Shown here: positions 1 to 6,770 of the stretch, piece after piece
Layout: each line of letters opens with the position of its first letter
Position numbering within the stretch: position 1 is the first letter of the stretch
NCBI GenBank assembly: GCA_900319655.1
Contig: ONPH01000003.1
Coordinates: 1 to 23,504, forward strand
DNA: 23,504 nucleotides
DNA from: an uncultured Eubacteriales bacterium
Lineage (GTDB): Bacteria; Bacillota; Clostridia; Oscillospirales; Acutalibacteraceae
Direction: 5' to 3'
Position numbers and translations under genes: made by a program
Notes under the pieces: generated by a model
What the model saw: the letters and a program-made list of their open reading frames with translations, nothing else
Database searches by the model: none
What the model was told of the DNA's origin: nothing

Positions 1-1135
1 TATTTTCCAAGGTGCAGGATTCGATATCGGCGACATCGGAGAGGTTCTTTGAGGTCGAGGATGTTGCGGTATAGAATTCGTTGAAGTGCTTCTGTACATA
101 GGACTTGACCTCGTCATAGCCGACCGCGCCGGGATCGATCTCAGGCGCCTTGATGGTGAGCTTGAGGCCGTTGGAGCTGACCCAGTAATCGTCGTCGCCC
201 GCGGAGGCGTCGACCTCGACGATGAAGGGGAAATCCTCCTTCACGGTACCGTCCTCATTGAGGTAGGCTTCATCATCCACATCGGTGACAAGGCTTCCCG
301 CCTCAACCTTCTCCGCCATCTGGTAAGAGCCCCAGTAGTAGCCGTTTACGTAAAAGTCAACATAGCGCGAATCCGAGGCGTAGGGCATTCCCACCGCGTC
401 GGAAAGGTCGTACAGGAAGCGGTTTCTGGAGAGCGAATCGTCCTGGTAATTCGCGAGCAGAGAATACTTTTTTGACTTTGCCATTCCGCCGATTGACACC
501 TTCGAATCGTAGGTGATGTTGTAGCCCTTCTTAGGCTTGTCCCAGGTGGTGTTGCCTCTGCCCTTAATCTTCTTAATTGTCGTGTTGTCTACCTTGCCCT
601 TTTGGTCGACAATCGCGCCTGTTGCCTTTGCGCTGAGGCTCTTGTCGGCGTTGAGGTAGGTCATAAGGTCGGTGCCGTTGCCGTCGGCGTTCGAGTTGTT
701 TACATAAACCGCCGCCTCGGCGCTCGACTTCATAAACTTAAGAGTATACGAAGCTCTGCCTACGCTTACGGTATAGCTGCTGTCTGCGCTGTAAGCAACA
801 GTCTTTGTCTCGTCGGGCGCTATGGACACGCCGTTTACGGTAACGGACGAATCGTAAGCGTTGTAGATGTCAACCTTTTCTCCGCTTGCAGACGACGGAA
901 GGAAGAAATACTTGACATTTTCGTTAATTTCATTAAACCTCTCGTCGTGCTCGCACTGCCACGCAACCCACGCATTTGCGTCGGCTGAGTTTAGAACGGC
1001 GTGCGCGTAGAGCGCAGGCTCAGCCGTAAAGGCGGTCGGCTTGCCCTGCTCTGTCTCCTCTGCTCCTACGGGAACAAGTGACAAAACGGACAGCGCCATA
1101 ATTACCGCTAAAATGACACATATTGTCTTTTTCAT
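1..1135 (-). CDS. CotH-family secreted protein, 5' part (runs off left edge)
   Basis: The first 378 codons of a gene whose 3' end lies outside the window. The start is ATG at 1135, preceded by a run of five G (1144-1148, 8 bases upstream) as ribosome binding site. Residues 1-26 form a signal peptide (KK, then a hydrophobic stretch and a likely cleavage after VGA), so the protein is exported. A beta-rich segment follows and then the hallmark of the CotH domain: KIKGRGNTTWDKPKKGY, then YSLLANYQDDSLSRN, and VDFYVNGYYWGSYQMAEKV. CotH proteins are atypical kinases first known from Bacillus spore coat; in ruminococci and clostridia they are frequent secreted proteins, often with a dockerin at the C-terminus, which cannot be seen here. 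The domain call is firm; substrate and role are unknown. Confidence 0.85.
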   Translation of the reverse strand, partial: MKKTICVILAVIMALSVLSLVPVGAEETEQGKPTAFTAEPALYAHAVLNSADANAWVAWQCEHDERFNEINENVKYFFLPSSASGEKVDIYNAYDSSVTVNGVSIAPDETKTVAYSADSSYTVSVGRASYTLKFMKSSAEAAVYVNNSNADGNGTDLMTYLNADKSLSAKATGAIVDQKGKVDNTTIKKIKGRGNTTWDKPKKGYNITYDSKVSIGGMAKSKKYSLLANYQDDSLSRNRFLYDLSDAVGMPYASDSRYVDFYVNGYYWGSYQMAEKVEAGSLVTDVDDEAYLNEDGTVKEDFPFIVEVDASAGDDDYWVSSNGLKLTIKAPEIDPGAVGYDEVKSYVQKHFNEFYTATSSTSKNLSDVADIESCTLEN

Positions 1136-1188
1136 GAACAATACCCCCTAATTGTATTAATTCTTGCGTATAATTATTGTTTATTTTT

Positions 1189-1217
1189 ATTCTATCACGT
1201 AACTTTCACATTATCAA
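1189..1217 (-). promoter_or_regulatory. Sigma-A type promoter of the CotH gene
   Basis: On the minus strand, TTGATA (1217-1212) and TAGAAT (1194-1189) each match 5 of 6 consensus bases and are separated by exactly 17 bases. Transcription would start near 1182, leaving a leader of about 47 bases before the ATG at 1135. This is one of the best promoter matches in the window. Confidence 0.7.
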
Positions 1218-1276
1218 GCGAAATTTCTCAAATTCTTTTCTTTTTTTAAAATAACCTTTATTTTTCAGTTTTTATT

Positions 1277-1285
1277 TGTTATAAT
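1277..1285 (+). promoter_or_regulatory. Extended -10 promoter of the lipoprotein gene
   Basis: TGTTATAAT is a perfect extended -10 element (TGnTATAAT). The position 17 bases upstream is T-rich without a good -35, which extended -10 promoters tolerate. It lies 58 bases before the lipoprotein ATG and is divergent from the CotH promoter, so the 207-base gap serves both genes. Confidence 0.5.
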
Positions 1286-1342
1286 AAAAACTACTTTGAT
1301 ACTGCGGTATTATCGCGGTAATTTTTTAAGGACGTGATTAAT

Positions 1343-2224
1343 ATGACTGATAATAAGAAACATTCCTTCAGAGCTCCCTTGGCGGCGATACTTGCGGCGC
1401 TTATCGGCGCGACCGCACTGCTCGCAGGCTGCGGCGGCAACAGCGAATCCGAAGGCTCGAGCGAGAACGAAACGCGCGTTGTCACCGAAACTCAGGTTGT
1501 TACAAGGGTTGTAGACGGCGTTTACACCGACGAAAACGGCAATCCCATTAAGGATGAAAACGGTCAGCCCATGACCGCTCCCTCGGGAACTCCCGATACC
1601 GAAGTAAGCGGCGGTTCGGCAAACAACGGCAACGGCACTGCCAATAACGCAAACGGCAACGGCGGCGCGGCTGCAAATTCAGGCTCGGCTTCAAGCAGCG
1701 CAGGCAGAAACTCTGCTAACAATAACGGCGGAAGCGGCAGCAGCGCTTCACAGGCTGACGACAAGAGCAGCAGCTCAAAGGCTGACGACAAGAGCGGCGA
1801 CAGCGAGAAAAAGGGCAGCGGTACTCTCAGCGTAGGCGGCAAGACCTACAATGTAGGCGACAAGGTAACCTGCACCTACACACTTACCTGCAAAAAGCTC
1901 CTCAGCAACTTCCAGGCTATGGTTAAGTACGACAACAAGTATCTTAAACCCACAAACGCCTACCTTGACGGACCTGCAAAGGCAGGCAGCGTAATCAATT
2001 ACGAGCTCTACGAAAAGGGACTTATCAAGTTCAACGGAATTAACCTCAACGGCTACAACTACACAAAGGGAGCAAACTTCCTTGTTGTTGAGTACGAGGT
2101 TGTTGACGGCGGAAGCACAACTCCCGAATTTATCTGGGAAATCGCGAGCGATACAAAGGACAACGCGCTTATCACCAACCACAAGGCTGATTCCTCAATC
2201 TCGCTTTCCGCAAGCTTTTCTTAA
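1343..2224 (+). CDS. Lipoprotein with low-complexity stalk and cohesin-like domain
   Basis: 293 residues from ATG 1343. The reading frame is open to a GTG at 1334, but the AAGGA at 1328-1332 fits only the ATG (10-base spacing). The N-terminus is a lipoprotein signal: basic residues, a hydrophobic core, and the lipobox LLAGC with Cys30 as the lipidated residue. Residues about 70-160 are rich in Ser, Asn, Gly and Ala, including a doubled ADDKSS unit, as in a flexible wall-spanning linker. The last 130 residues (GDKVTCTYTLTC, FQAMVKYDNKYLKP, ending in ISLSASFS) resemble the beta-sandwich of cohesin-type domains common in secreted ruminococcal proteins. Whether it binds a dockerin, a polysaccharide or nothing is not visible. 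It would be anchored to the outer face of the membrane. The neighbouring CotH gene is also secreted. Confidence 0.8.
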   Translation: MTDNKKHSFRAPLAAILAALIGATALLAGCGGNSESEGSSENETRVVTETQVVTRVVDGVYTDENGNPIKDENGQPMTAPSGTPDTEVSGGSANNGNGTANNANGNGGAAANSGSASSSAGRNSANNNGGSGSSASQADDKSSSSKADDKSGDSEKKGSGTLSVGGKTYNVGDKVTCTYTLTCKKLLSNFQAMVKYDNKYLKPTNAYLDGPAKAGSVINYELYEKGLIKFNGINLNGYNYTKGANFLVVEYEVVDGGSTTPEFIWEIASDTKDNALITNHKADSSISLSASFS

Positions 2225-2248
2225 TCAAACATTAAATAATCTATTTAT

Positions 2249-2285
2249 GAAGCCGGCAGAAAATTGCCGGCTTCAAGCTTTTTAA
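2249..2285 (+). terminator. Intrinsic terminator after the lipoprotein gene
   Basis: A perfect 10-bp stem GAAGCCGGCA / TGCCGGCTTC (2249-2258 and 2265-2274) with a 6-base loop is followed by AAGCTTTTT. It lies 25 bases after the stop codon. Confidence 0.8.
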
Positions 2286-2326
2286 ATGATTACGCGCGTA
2301 AACTGTACCTTATTTTTTATTTATAT

Positions 2327-2348
2327 CTGTATATTTTTTAATATACAG
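2327..2348 (+). promoter_or_regulatory. Inverted repeat over the -35 region, possible operator
   Basis: CTGTATAT (2327-2334), a 6-base spacer and ATATACAG (2341-2348) form a perfect 8-bp dyad. It covers the expected -35 position of the promoter at 2354-2362, where a repressor or activator could act. The regulator is unknown; the AT-rich composition makes chance possible. Confidence 0.4.
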
Positions 2349-2353
2349 TAATG

Positions 2354-2362
2354 TGATATAAT
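2354..2362 (+). promoter_or_regulatory. Extended -10 promoter of the ECF transporter gene
   Basis: TGATATAAT matches TGnTATAAT perfectly. No good -35 hexamer lies 17 bases upstream (T-rich), so the promoter probably depends on the extended -10 or on an activator at the neighbouring dyad. Transcription would begin near 2369, inside a second dyad: GTAC-TTTCGAAA-T-GTAC at 2369-2385. Confidence 0.5.
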
Positions 2363-2442
2363 CCGAGTGTACTTTCGAAATGTACTTAAAATTTTAGGTA
2401 ATATTGGGTTATTTTTTCAACACAAAGAAGGAGGCATATATT

Positions 2443-2994
2443 ATGCAAAGCACAAGAGCAATCTCAAAGCCGTCCGCGACCGCAAAGACCGTTGCGCTCA
2501 GCGCGATGTTTGCCGCGTTGGTTACGGTGACAACTGCTTTTATCAAAATTCCTACTCCACTGGGCTATGTTCACGCAGGAGACTCTATCATTTATCTCGC
2601 GGCGTCGGTTCTTCCCGGACCGTTCGGAATAATCGCTTCGGCTGTCGGCGGAGCGCTCGCGGACTTAATCTCGGGTTATCCGCACTGGGCAATTCCCACG
2701 GCGATAATCAAGGCGCTAAACGTTCTGCCGTTTGTACTGTGCAGAATCGCGCTGAAAAACAACAGCCGCTATGACAGAATTATCAACCTGCCGAACCTGC
2801 TGATGGTAATTCCGTCAACGTTCGTCACACTCGGCGGTTATCTGCTCGCAAATGCGTTTTTCCACGGCTTTGCCGCAGCGTTTGCCGCTGTAATTCCTAA
2901 CCTTTTGCAGGTTGCGGTTGCCGCAGTGCTGTACATCGCGCTCGGTCTGTCGCTCGACGCGGTTCAGTTCAAGCAAAAGCTTTTTCCGAGATAA
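2443..2994 (+). CDS. ECF transporter S component (substrate-binding membrane subunit)
   Basis: 183 residues from ATG 2443, chosen because AAGGAGG (2428-2434) lies 8 bases upstream; the frame extends further upstream without a better site. About six hydrophobic segments and the motif GYVHAGDSIIYLAAS followed by GGALADLISGYPHWAIPTAIIKAL place it in the ECF S-component superfamily, close to the riboflavin/HmpT-like and TIGR04002-type members. Such proteins bind a vitamin or precursor in the membrane and couple to a shared EcfA/EcfA'/EcfT module, which is not in this window, so this would be a solitary (group II) S component. The substrate cannot be read from the sequence: no riboswitch is recognised upstream and no biosynthetic genes adjoin. 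It has its own promoter and terminator and is monocistronic. Confidence 0.8.
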   Translation: MQSTRAISKPSATAKTVALSAMFAALVTVTTAFIKIPTPLGYVHAGDSIIYLAASVLPGPFGIIASAVGGALADLISGYPHWAIPTAIIKALNVLPFVLCRIALKNNSRYDRIINLPNLLMVIPSTFVTLGGYLLANAFFHGFAAAFAAVIPNLLQVAVAAVLYIALGLSLDAVQFKQKLFPR

Positions 2995-3003
2995 CAAAAT
3001 ACA

Positions 3004-3037
3004 AATGCCGTCCTGATTTGGGCGGCATTATTTTTAT
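3004..3037 (+). terminator. Intrinsic terminator after the ECF transporter gene
   Basis: AATGCCG/CGGCATT (3004-3010 and 3023-3029), extended inward by TCC/GGG with one G-U pair, encloses a 6-base loop and is followed by ATTTTTAT. It starts 9 bases after the stop codon. Confidence 0.8.
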
Positions 3038-3038
3038 G

Positions 3039-3067
3039 TTGATGTTTTTTGAATGTTGTGGTATAAT
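3039..3067 (+). promoter_or_regulatory. Sigma-A type promoter of proB
   Basis: TTGATG (3039-3044) and a perfect TATAAT (3062-3067) with 17-base spacing. The start would be near 3074, giving a leader of about 42 bases with no obvious T-box or attenuator. Confidence 0.65.
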
Positions 3068-3115
3068 GGATGATGGTATTTTATGTGGAGTAAGTAATAG
3101 AAATAAGGTGTAGAT

Positions 3116-3904
3116 ATGAACAGAACAAAAACCGTTGTAAAGGTGGGCACTTCGAGCCTTACTTATGAGAACGGAAAAATCAACTACCGCCGCATTGAGG
3201 CGCTTTGCAAGACGATTTGCGATTTGCACAACAGCGGCGAGGATATTTTGCTTGTATCCTCGGGCGCATTGGGTGTAGGAATGGGCAAGATGTGCCTTTC
3301 GCGCCGCCCGACCGACATCAAAAAGAAGCAGGCGCTTGCCGCTTTAGGTCAGTGCGAGCTTATGTTTATGTACGACAAGCTCTTCGGTGAGTACAACCAC
3401 AACGTGGCGCAAATTCTTTTGACCTACGACGCGGTTGAAACCGAAAGCAAACGCCAAAATATCAACAACACAATCGACGAGCTGCTGAATATGGATATCA
3501 TCCCTGTTATCAACGAGAACGACACCGTTGCGGTTGACGAGCTCGAGGGAAACAATTTCGGCGACAACGATATGCTTTCAGCGATTGTTTCGAGGATTGT
3601 CGAGGCCGACAGGCTTGTAATCCTGACAGACATTGACGGACTTTACGACGCTAATCCGCGCGAAAATCCCGACGCGAAGAAGATTAACGTGGTCGAGAAA
3701 ATTGACAAGAGCATTATGGATATGGCGGCAGGCTCAGGCTCAAACCGCGGCACAGGCGGAATGGTAACAAAGCTGCAGGCGGCAAATTACGCCACAAAGC
3801 GCGGCATTGAGGTTCACGTAATAAACGGCTCAAACCCCGAGAACCTATACAAGGTTTTTGAGGGCGAGGCACCGGGAACGGTGTTTAAGAGAATTGAAAA
3901 TTGA
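3116..3904 (+). CDS. proB: Glutamate 5-kinase
   Basis: 262 residues; phosphorylates the gamma-carboxyl of L-glutamate with ATP, the first step of proline synthesis. It carries the amino-acid kinase fold: VVKVGTSSLT at the N-terminus (phosphate loop), LVSSGALGVGMGK, then INENDTVAVDELEGNNFGDND (glutamate and Mg binding), LTDIDGLYDANP, and GTGGMVTKLQAA near the C-terminus. The protein ends after the kinase domain, so the C-terminal PUA domain of the enterobacterial enzyme is absent, as in a subset of Firmicutes. The start ATG has AAGGTG 5 bases upstream. proA follows on the same strand after 148 bases with no terminator, so the two should be cotranscribed. The end of the gene lies within a run of heptamer repeats. 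Confidence 0.95.
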   Translation: MNRTKTVVKVGTSSLTYENGKINYRRIEALCKTICDLHNSGEDILLVSSGALGVGMGKMCLSRRPTDIKKKQALAALGQCELMFMYDKLFGEYNHNVAQILLTYDAVETESKRQNINNTIDELLNMDIIPVINENDTVAVDELEGNNFGDNDMLSAIVSRIVEADRLVILTDIDGLYDANPRENPDAKKINVVEKIDKSIMDMAAGSGSNRGTGGMVTKLQAANYATKRGIEVHVINGSNPENLYKVFEGEAPGTVFKRIEN

Positions 3905-3921
3905 AAATGGATAATGGATAA
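3894..3921 (+). repeat. Four consecutive heptamers at the end of proB
   Basis: TTGAAAA twice (3894-3907) followed directly by TGGATAA twice (3908-3921). The proB stop codon TGA lies inside the second unit. The same style of AT-rich heptamer tract is often seen between genes of related Clostridia (recollection, not checked here). The remaining proB-proA gap (3922-4040) shows no gene and no clear hairpin. Confidence 0.6.
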
Positions 3922-4052
3922 TTAAGGGAATCACCTTGCGGTCGCCAAAAGTCAGCACGATATTAATTCATTCGGGAATAAAACGTTTGGGGAACGCAAA
4001 CTTATCCTCCCGACCGAAATTAAACTCTAAACTATTAAAAAGGAGACAACCT

Positions 4053-5297
4053 ATGACAACTCTTGAAATTATGGGCGCAAAGGCTAAGGAAGCCTCGCGC
4101 TTTCTGATGACGGCAGGCTCTAAAAAGGACGACGCGCTGCTCGCGATTGCGAAGGCGCTCAGAGAGCACAGCGAAGAAATTATCAAGGCGAATTCCATTG
4201 ACATAAAAAACGGCGAGGAAGCAGGACTTACCGTATCGCTCCTCGACCGCTTAAGACTTGACGAAGCGCGTATTGAGGGCATGGCTGTCGGCGTTGAGCA
4301 GGTTGCAGCTCTCCCCGACCCCGTCGGAAGAGTTCTCGACGGCAGAACCCTTAAAAACGGGCTTAAAATTCAGAAGGTTAGCGTACCGATGGGCGTTATC
4401 GGAATTATCTACGAGGCTCGTCCCAACGTTACCTCCGACGCGGCGGCACTCTGCCTTAAGGCAGGCAACGCCGTTATTCTCCGCGGCGGCAAGGAAGCGA
4501 TTAACTCTAACACCGCGATTATGGCGGTTATGCGCGAGGCTGTTAAAAATGTCGGCTTCCCCGAGGACTGCGTAGCTCTCGTGACCGACACAACACGCCA
4601 GAGTGCTACCGAGCTTATGCAGCTTTCCGAGTACCTTGACGTTCTCATTCCGCGCGGCGGAGCAGGACTTATCAAGAGCGTTGTAAACAACTCAAAGGTT
4701 CCCGTAATCGAGACAGGCGTGGGCAACTGCCACGTTTATGTTGACGACAGCGCCGACATCAAGATGGCGGCTGACATTGTATTTAACGCAAAAACCTCGC
4801 GTCCCTCGGTTTGCAACGCGATTGAAACCGTGCTTGTTCACGCTGACATCGCTGACAAGGCACTGCCCGCTATTAAGGCTGAGCTCGACAAGATGAATGT
4901 TGAAATCCGCGGCTGCGAGAGGACAAAGCAAATCCTCGGCGACAGCATTATTCCCGCGACTGAGGACGACTACGCAAGGGAATTCCTCGACTACATCCTC
5001 GCGATTAAGGTTGTGGACAGCATTGACGACGCGATTGCGCATATCGCAAAGTACAGCTCAGGCCACAGCGAGAGCATTGTGACAAGCGACTACCGCAACG
5101 CGGATAAATTCACCTCATGCGTTGACTCGGCGGCGGTTTACGTTAACGCTTCAACACGCTTTACCGACGGCGGCGAGTTCGGTCTCGGCGCGGAAATCGG
5201 CATTTCAACTCAGAAGCTCCACGCGAGAGGTCCTATGGGCTTAAACGAGCTGACCAGCAACAAGTACGTTATCCACGGCGACGGTCAAATCAGATAA
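4053..5297 (+). CDS. proA: Gamma-glutamyl phosphate reductase
   Basis: 414 residues, the usual length; reduces gamma-glutamyl phosphate to glutamate-5-semialdehyde with NADPH, the second step of proline synthesis. Start ATG 4053 was chosen for its AAAGGAG 8-9 bases upstream and because family proteins begin near here; the upstream in-frame extension has no family similarity. Aldehyde-dehydrogenase fold: YEARPNVTSDA (121-130), cofactor-loop ILRGGKEA (142-149), IPRGGAGLI (199-207), and the catalytic Cys254 in RPSVCNAIETV, followed by the conserved DGGEFGLGAEIGISTQKLHARGPMG region near the C-terminus. It forms a pair with proB. Its last 8 bases overlap the end of the convergent gene at 5290-5613. 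Confidence 0.96.
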   Translation: MTTLEIMGAKAKEASRFLMTAGSKKDDALLAIAKALREHSEEIIKANSIDIKNGEEAGLTVSLLDRLRLDEARIEGMAVGVEQVAALPDPVGRVLDGRTLKNGLKIQKVSVPMGVIGIIYEARPNVTSDAAALCLKAGNAVILRGGKEAINSNTAIMAVMREAVKNVGFPEDCVALVTDTTRQSATELMQLSEYLDVLIPRGGAGLIKSVVNNSKVPVIETGVGNCHVYVDDSADIKMAADIVFNAKTSRPSVCNAIETVLVHADIADKALPAIKAELDKMNVEIRGCERTKQILGDSIIPATEDDYAREFLDYILAIKVVDSIDDAIAHIAKYSSGHSESIVTSDYRNADKFTSCVDSAAVYVNASTRFTDGGEFGLGAEIGISTQKLHARGPMGLNELTSNKYVIHGDGQIR

Positions 5298-5613
5298 GCA
5301 GGTACATCAGCGCAAGCAGCAGCGACGGATCGCTGTTTTCGTCGCTGAGCAAAAGGATAAGCGCGAGTATTACGCTCTTTTCCTTGTCCTTGAACAGCGT
5401 TTCTATCAGCCCGGTTTTTTCGGGCTTTGGATTTGATTTTGTTTCTTTTTCAGAATTATTTATATTCGGAAGCTCCGCCTTTTGTTCCTCTTTAACCTCG
5501 GGCTTCGGCTTGGGTTTTTCGGGCTCGCGGACAGTCTCGGCACGTTCCTTCACGACGCGCGGACGGCTTATCTGCTGGGCGCGGCGGAACGCTTCTTCCT
5601 CAAATCCGGGCAT
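5290..5613 (-). CDS. Unrecognised small protein, Pro/Lys/Glu-rich with hydrophobic C-terminus
   Basis: 107 residues, third gene of a trio transcribed leftward (6241 to 5290). CAGGTG precedes the ATG at 5613. Residues 15-65 are dominated by Lys, Glu and Pro (EPEKPKPKPEVKEEQK), an extended charged segment; residues about 80-107 are strongly hydrophobic (KSVILALILLLSDENSDPSLLLALMYLLI in two parts) and end exactly at the C-terminus, which could be a tail anchor or two amphipathic helices. The stop codon lies within the 3' end of proA (8-base convergent overlap). No function can be assigned. The shape suggests a membrane-peripheral scaffold or adaptor. Intact reading, good ribosome site and tight spacing argue that it is real. 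Confidence 0.7.
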   Translation of the reverse strand: MPGFEEEAFRRAQQISRPRVVKERAETVREPEKPKPKPEVKEEQKAELPNINNSEKETKSNPKPEKTGLIETLFKDKEKSVILALILLLSDENSDPSLLLALMYLLI

Positions 5614-5636
5614 AACACACCTGCTTTCCTGAACAT

Positions 5637-5999
5637 TTACAGATTAAAAATACCGCTGTCCTTAATCAGCGGAATTATCCTTACAAGCTTCATAAGGCGT
5701 CGGGCACGGTCGAGCTTTTGCTGCTTTTCCTCGCTCAGAAACGGTCTGAGCGCGTGTAACAGACGGCTCACGTCGTCATCCTCGGAAAAGCCGCTAATCA
5801 TCGGCGCAAACTTTGTTAAAGCGCTCATCAGCTCACCGTTTGCACCACTCACAATAGGAGCAGGCGCAGGCGGCGGAGAGCTTGGCTGACTTACGGGGTT
5901 ATCCCCCGACAGCCCAAGCTGAGCGCCTAAGCCCTGCAGCTGCTTAAGTGCCTCGGGATCGCTTAAAATTTTATTTATTTTATCCTGAATATCCGACAT
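5637..5999 (-). CDS. Unrecognised small protein with Pro-rich hinge
   Basis: 120 residues, middle gene of the trio. AGGAG lies 9-10 bases before the ATG at 5999, and the gap to the next gene downstream is 23 bases. An acidic N-terminal helix (DKINKILSDPEALKQL) is followed by a Pro/Ser-rich hinge at residues 37-52 and a helical C-terminal domain (LMSALTKFAPMISGF, LLHALRPFLSEEKQQKLDRARRLMKLVRIIPL). I believe similar proteins recur as conserved hypotheticals in Oscillospiraceae, but this is recollection. The ILSDPEALKQ segment resembles VLSNPEKTKQ in the neighbouring 76-residue protein, suggesting shared ancestry or a shared partner. No known catalytic motif is visible. Confidence 0.7.
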   Translation of the reverse strand: MSDIQDKINKILSDPEALKQLQGLGAQLGLSGDNPVSQPSSPPPAPAPIVSGANGELMSALTKFAPMISGFSEDDDVSRLLHALRPFLSEEKQQKLDRARRLMKLVRIIPLIKDSGIFNL

Positions 6000-6010
6000 T
6001 TAGGCATCTC

Positions 6011-6241
6011 CTATTTATCGCTCAACAGCTTCATAATCGCCTTTGCCTGGGGAGAATTCAAAACCTGCTTTGTCTTTTCCGGATTCGACAGCACGGCATT
6101 GAACTGCTTTGCTTCCTCGCTGTCGGCGTTTTTCAGCAGGCTTTGTACATCTCCGTTTTGCGCGGCAGAGGTTATCTCATTTGAAGAAACCCCGAGCTTT
6201 TTTGAAAGCTGAGATAAAAGATTATTTATATTTTCAGACAC
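6011..6241 (-). CDS. Unrecognised small helical protein, first gene of trio
   Basis: 76 residues from GTG 6241. The frame is open to a GTG at 6250, but the GAGGTGG ribosome site overlaps that codon and suits the 6241 start (5-6 base spacing). All-helical, soluble, with no Cys: LLSQLSKKLGVSSNEI, GDVQSLLKNADSEEAKQF, VLSNPEKTKQVLNSPQAKAIMKLL. Two short helix-turn units ending in NPE/SPQ look like an internal repeat. The stop lies 11 bases from the next gene, so the three are one operon. It is divergent from the metallophosphoesterase gene, with 56 bases between the start codons. Function unknown. Confidence 0.65.
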   Translation of the reverse strand: MSENINNLLSQLSKKLGVSSNEITSAAQNGDVQSLLKNADSEEAKQFNAVLSNPEKTKQVLNSPQAKAIMKLLSDK

Positions 6242-6263
6242 AAAAACCACCTCACGATATACT
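6235..6263 (+). promoter_or_regulatory. Possible promoter of the yfcE-holB-ricT run
   Basis: CAGACA (6235-6240, four matches to TTGACA) and TATACT (6258-6263, five of six) with 17-base spacing. The -35 overlaps the start codon of the divergent small gene, which would tie the two expression units together. A weak match. Confidence 0.35.
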
Positions 6264-6297
6264 ATGCAGCACAGTGCAAAATAGAACGGAGAATTTT

Positions 6298-6768
6298 ATG
6301 CGTATTTTGGTTGTATCGGACTCCCATGGAGATTACCGCAGCTTAAAAAAGGCGATTGCCGCCCAGCCGACCGCCGAAGTTATCGTTCACTGCGGCGACG
6401 GCTCGAATGAGGTTGAATCGCTCAAAATCGACTTCCCCGAAAAGCAGCTTATCGCCGTTCGCGGAAACTGCGACTGGTCGAGTATGCTGCCGCCTACCGA
6501 GGTTGCACAGGTCGGCGGAAAAAGGCTTTTCGTCACCCACGGACACCTTTATCAGGCAAAATTCACCATCCATAATATGGTTTGCGCCGCAAGGGAGGAG
6601 AAGGCAGACATTCTCCTCTACGGCCACACCCACTGCGCTATGAATGAGTACGACGACGGGCTGTATATTATGAACCCCGGCTCGTGCCACGGCTACGGCG
6701 CAACCTACGGATACATCGACATCACCGAAAAGGGCGATATTGTCACCAACATTGTAACGATTAAATAA
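6298..6768 (+). CDS. YfcE/MJ0936-type metallophosphoesterase
   Basis: 156 residues with GGAG 5 bases before the ATG. All five motifs of calcineurin-like phosphoesterases are present in order: VVSDSHGD (Asp8, His10), HCGDG, RGNCDW, VTHGH and YGHTH. These ligands hold two metal ions (typically Mn) and hydrolyse phosphodiesters. Length and motif spacing fit the YfcE group of small cytoplasmic phosphodiesterases whose natural substrate is unsettled. The stop codon is 2 bases before the next ATG, and that gene lacks a clear ribosome site, so holB is probably translated by coupling to this gene. It starts the plus-strand housekeeping run. Confidence 0.9.
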   Translation: MRILVVSDSHGDYRSLKKAIAAQPTAEVIVHCGDGSNEVESLKIDFPEKQLIAVRGNCDWSSMLPPTEVAQVGGKRLFVTHGHLYQAKFTIHNMVCAAREEKADILLYGHTHCAMNEYDDGLYIMNPGSCHGYGATYGYIDITEKGDIVTNIVTIK

Positions 6769-6770
6769 CT

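Noticed and set aside
86..988. Long plus-strand open frames opposite the CotH gene.
   Set aside because: They are antisense shadows of a well-supported CotH coding frame and have no ribosome sites or known motifs.
1564..2182. Minus-strand open frames opposite the lipoprotein gene.
   Set aside because: Their Leu/Ala/Pro-rich or Val/Cys-rich composition is the mirror of the Ser/Gly/Asn linker and the domain codons on the plus strand.
2286..2442. A vitamin riboswitch before the ECF transporter gene.
   Set aside because: The leader after the predicted start is only about 75 bases and shows no conserved core of the TPP, FMN, cobalamin or folate riboswitches; only short dyads are present.
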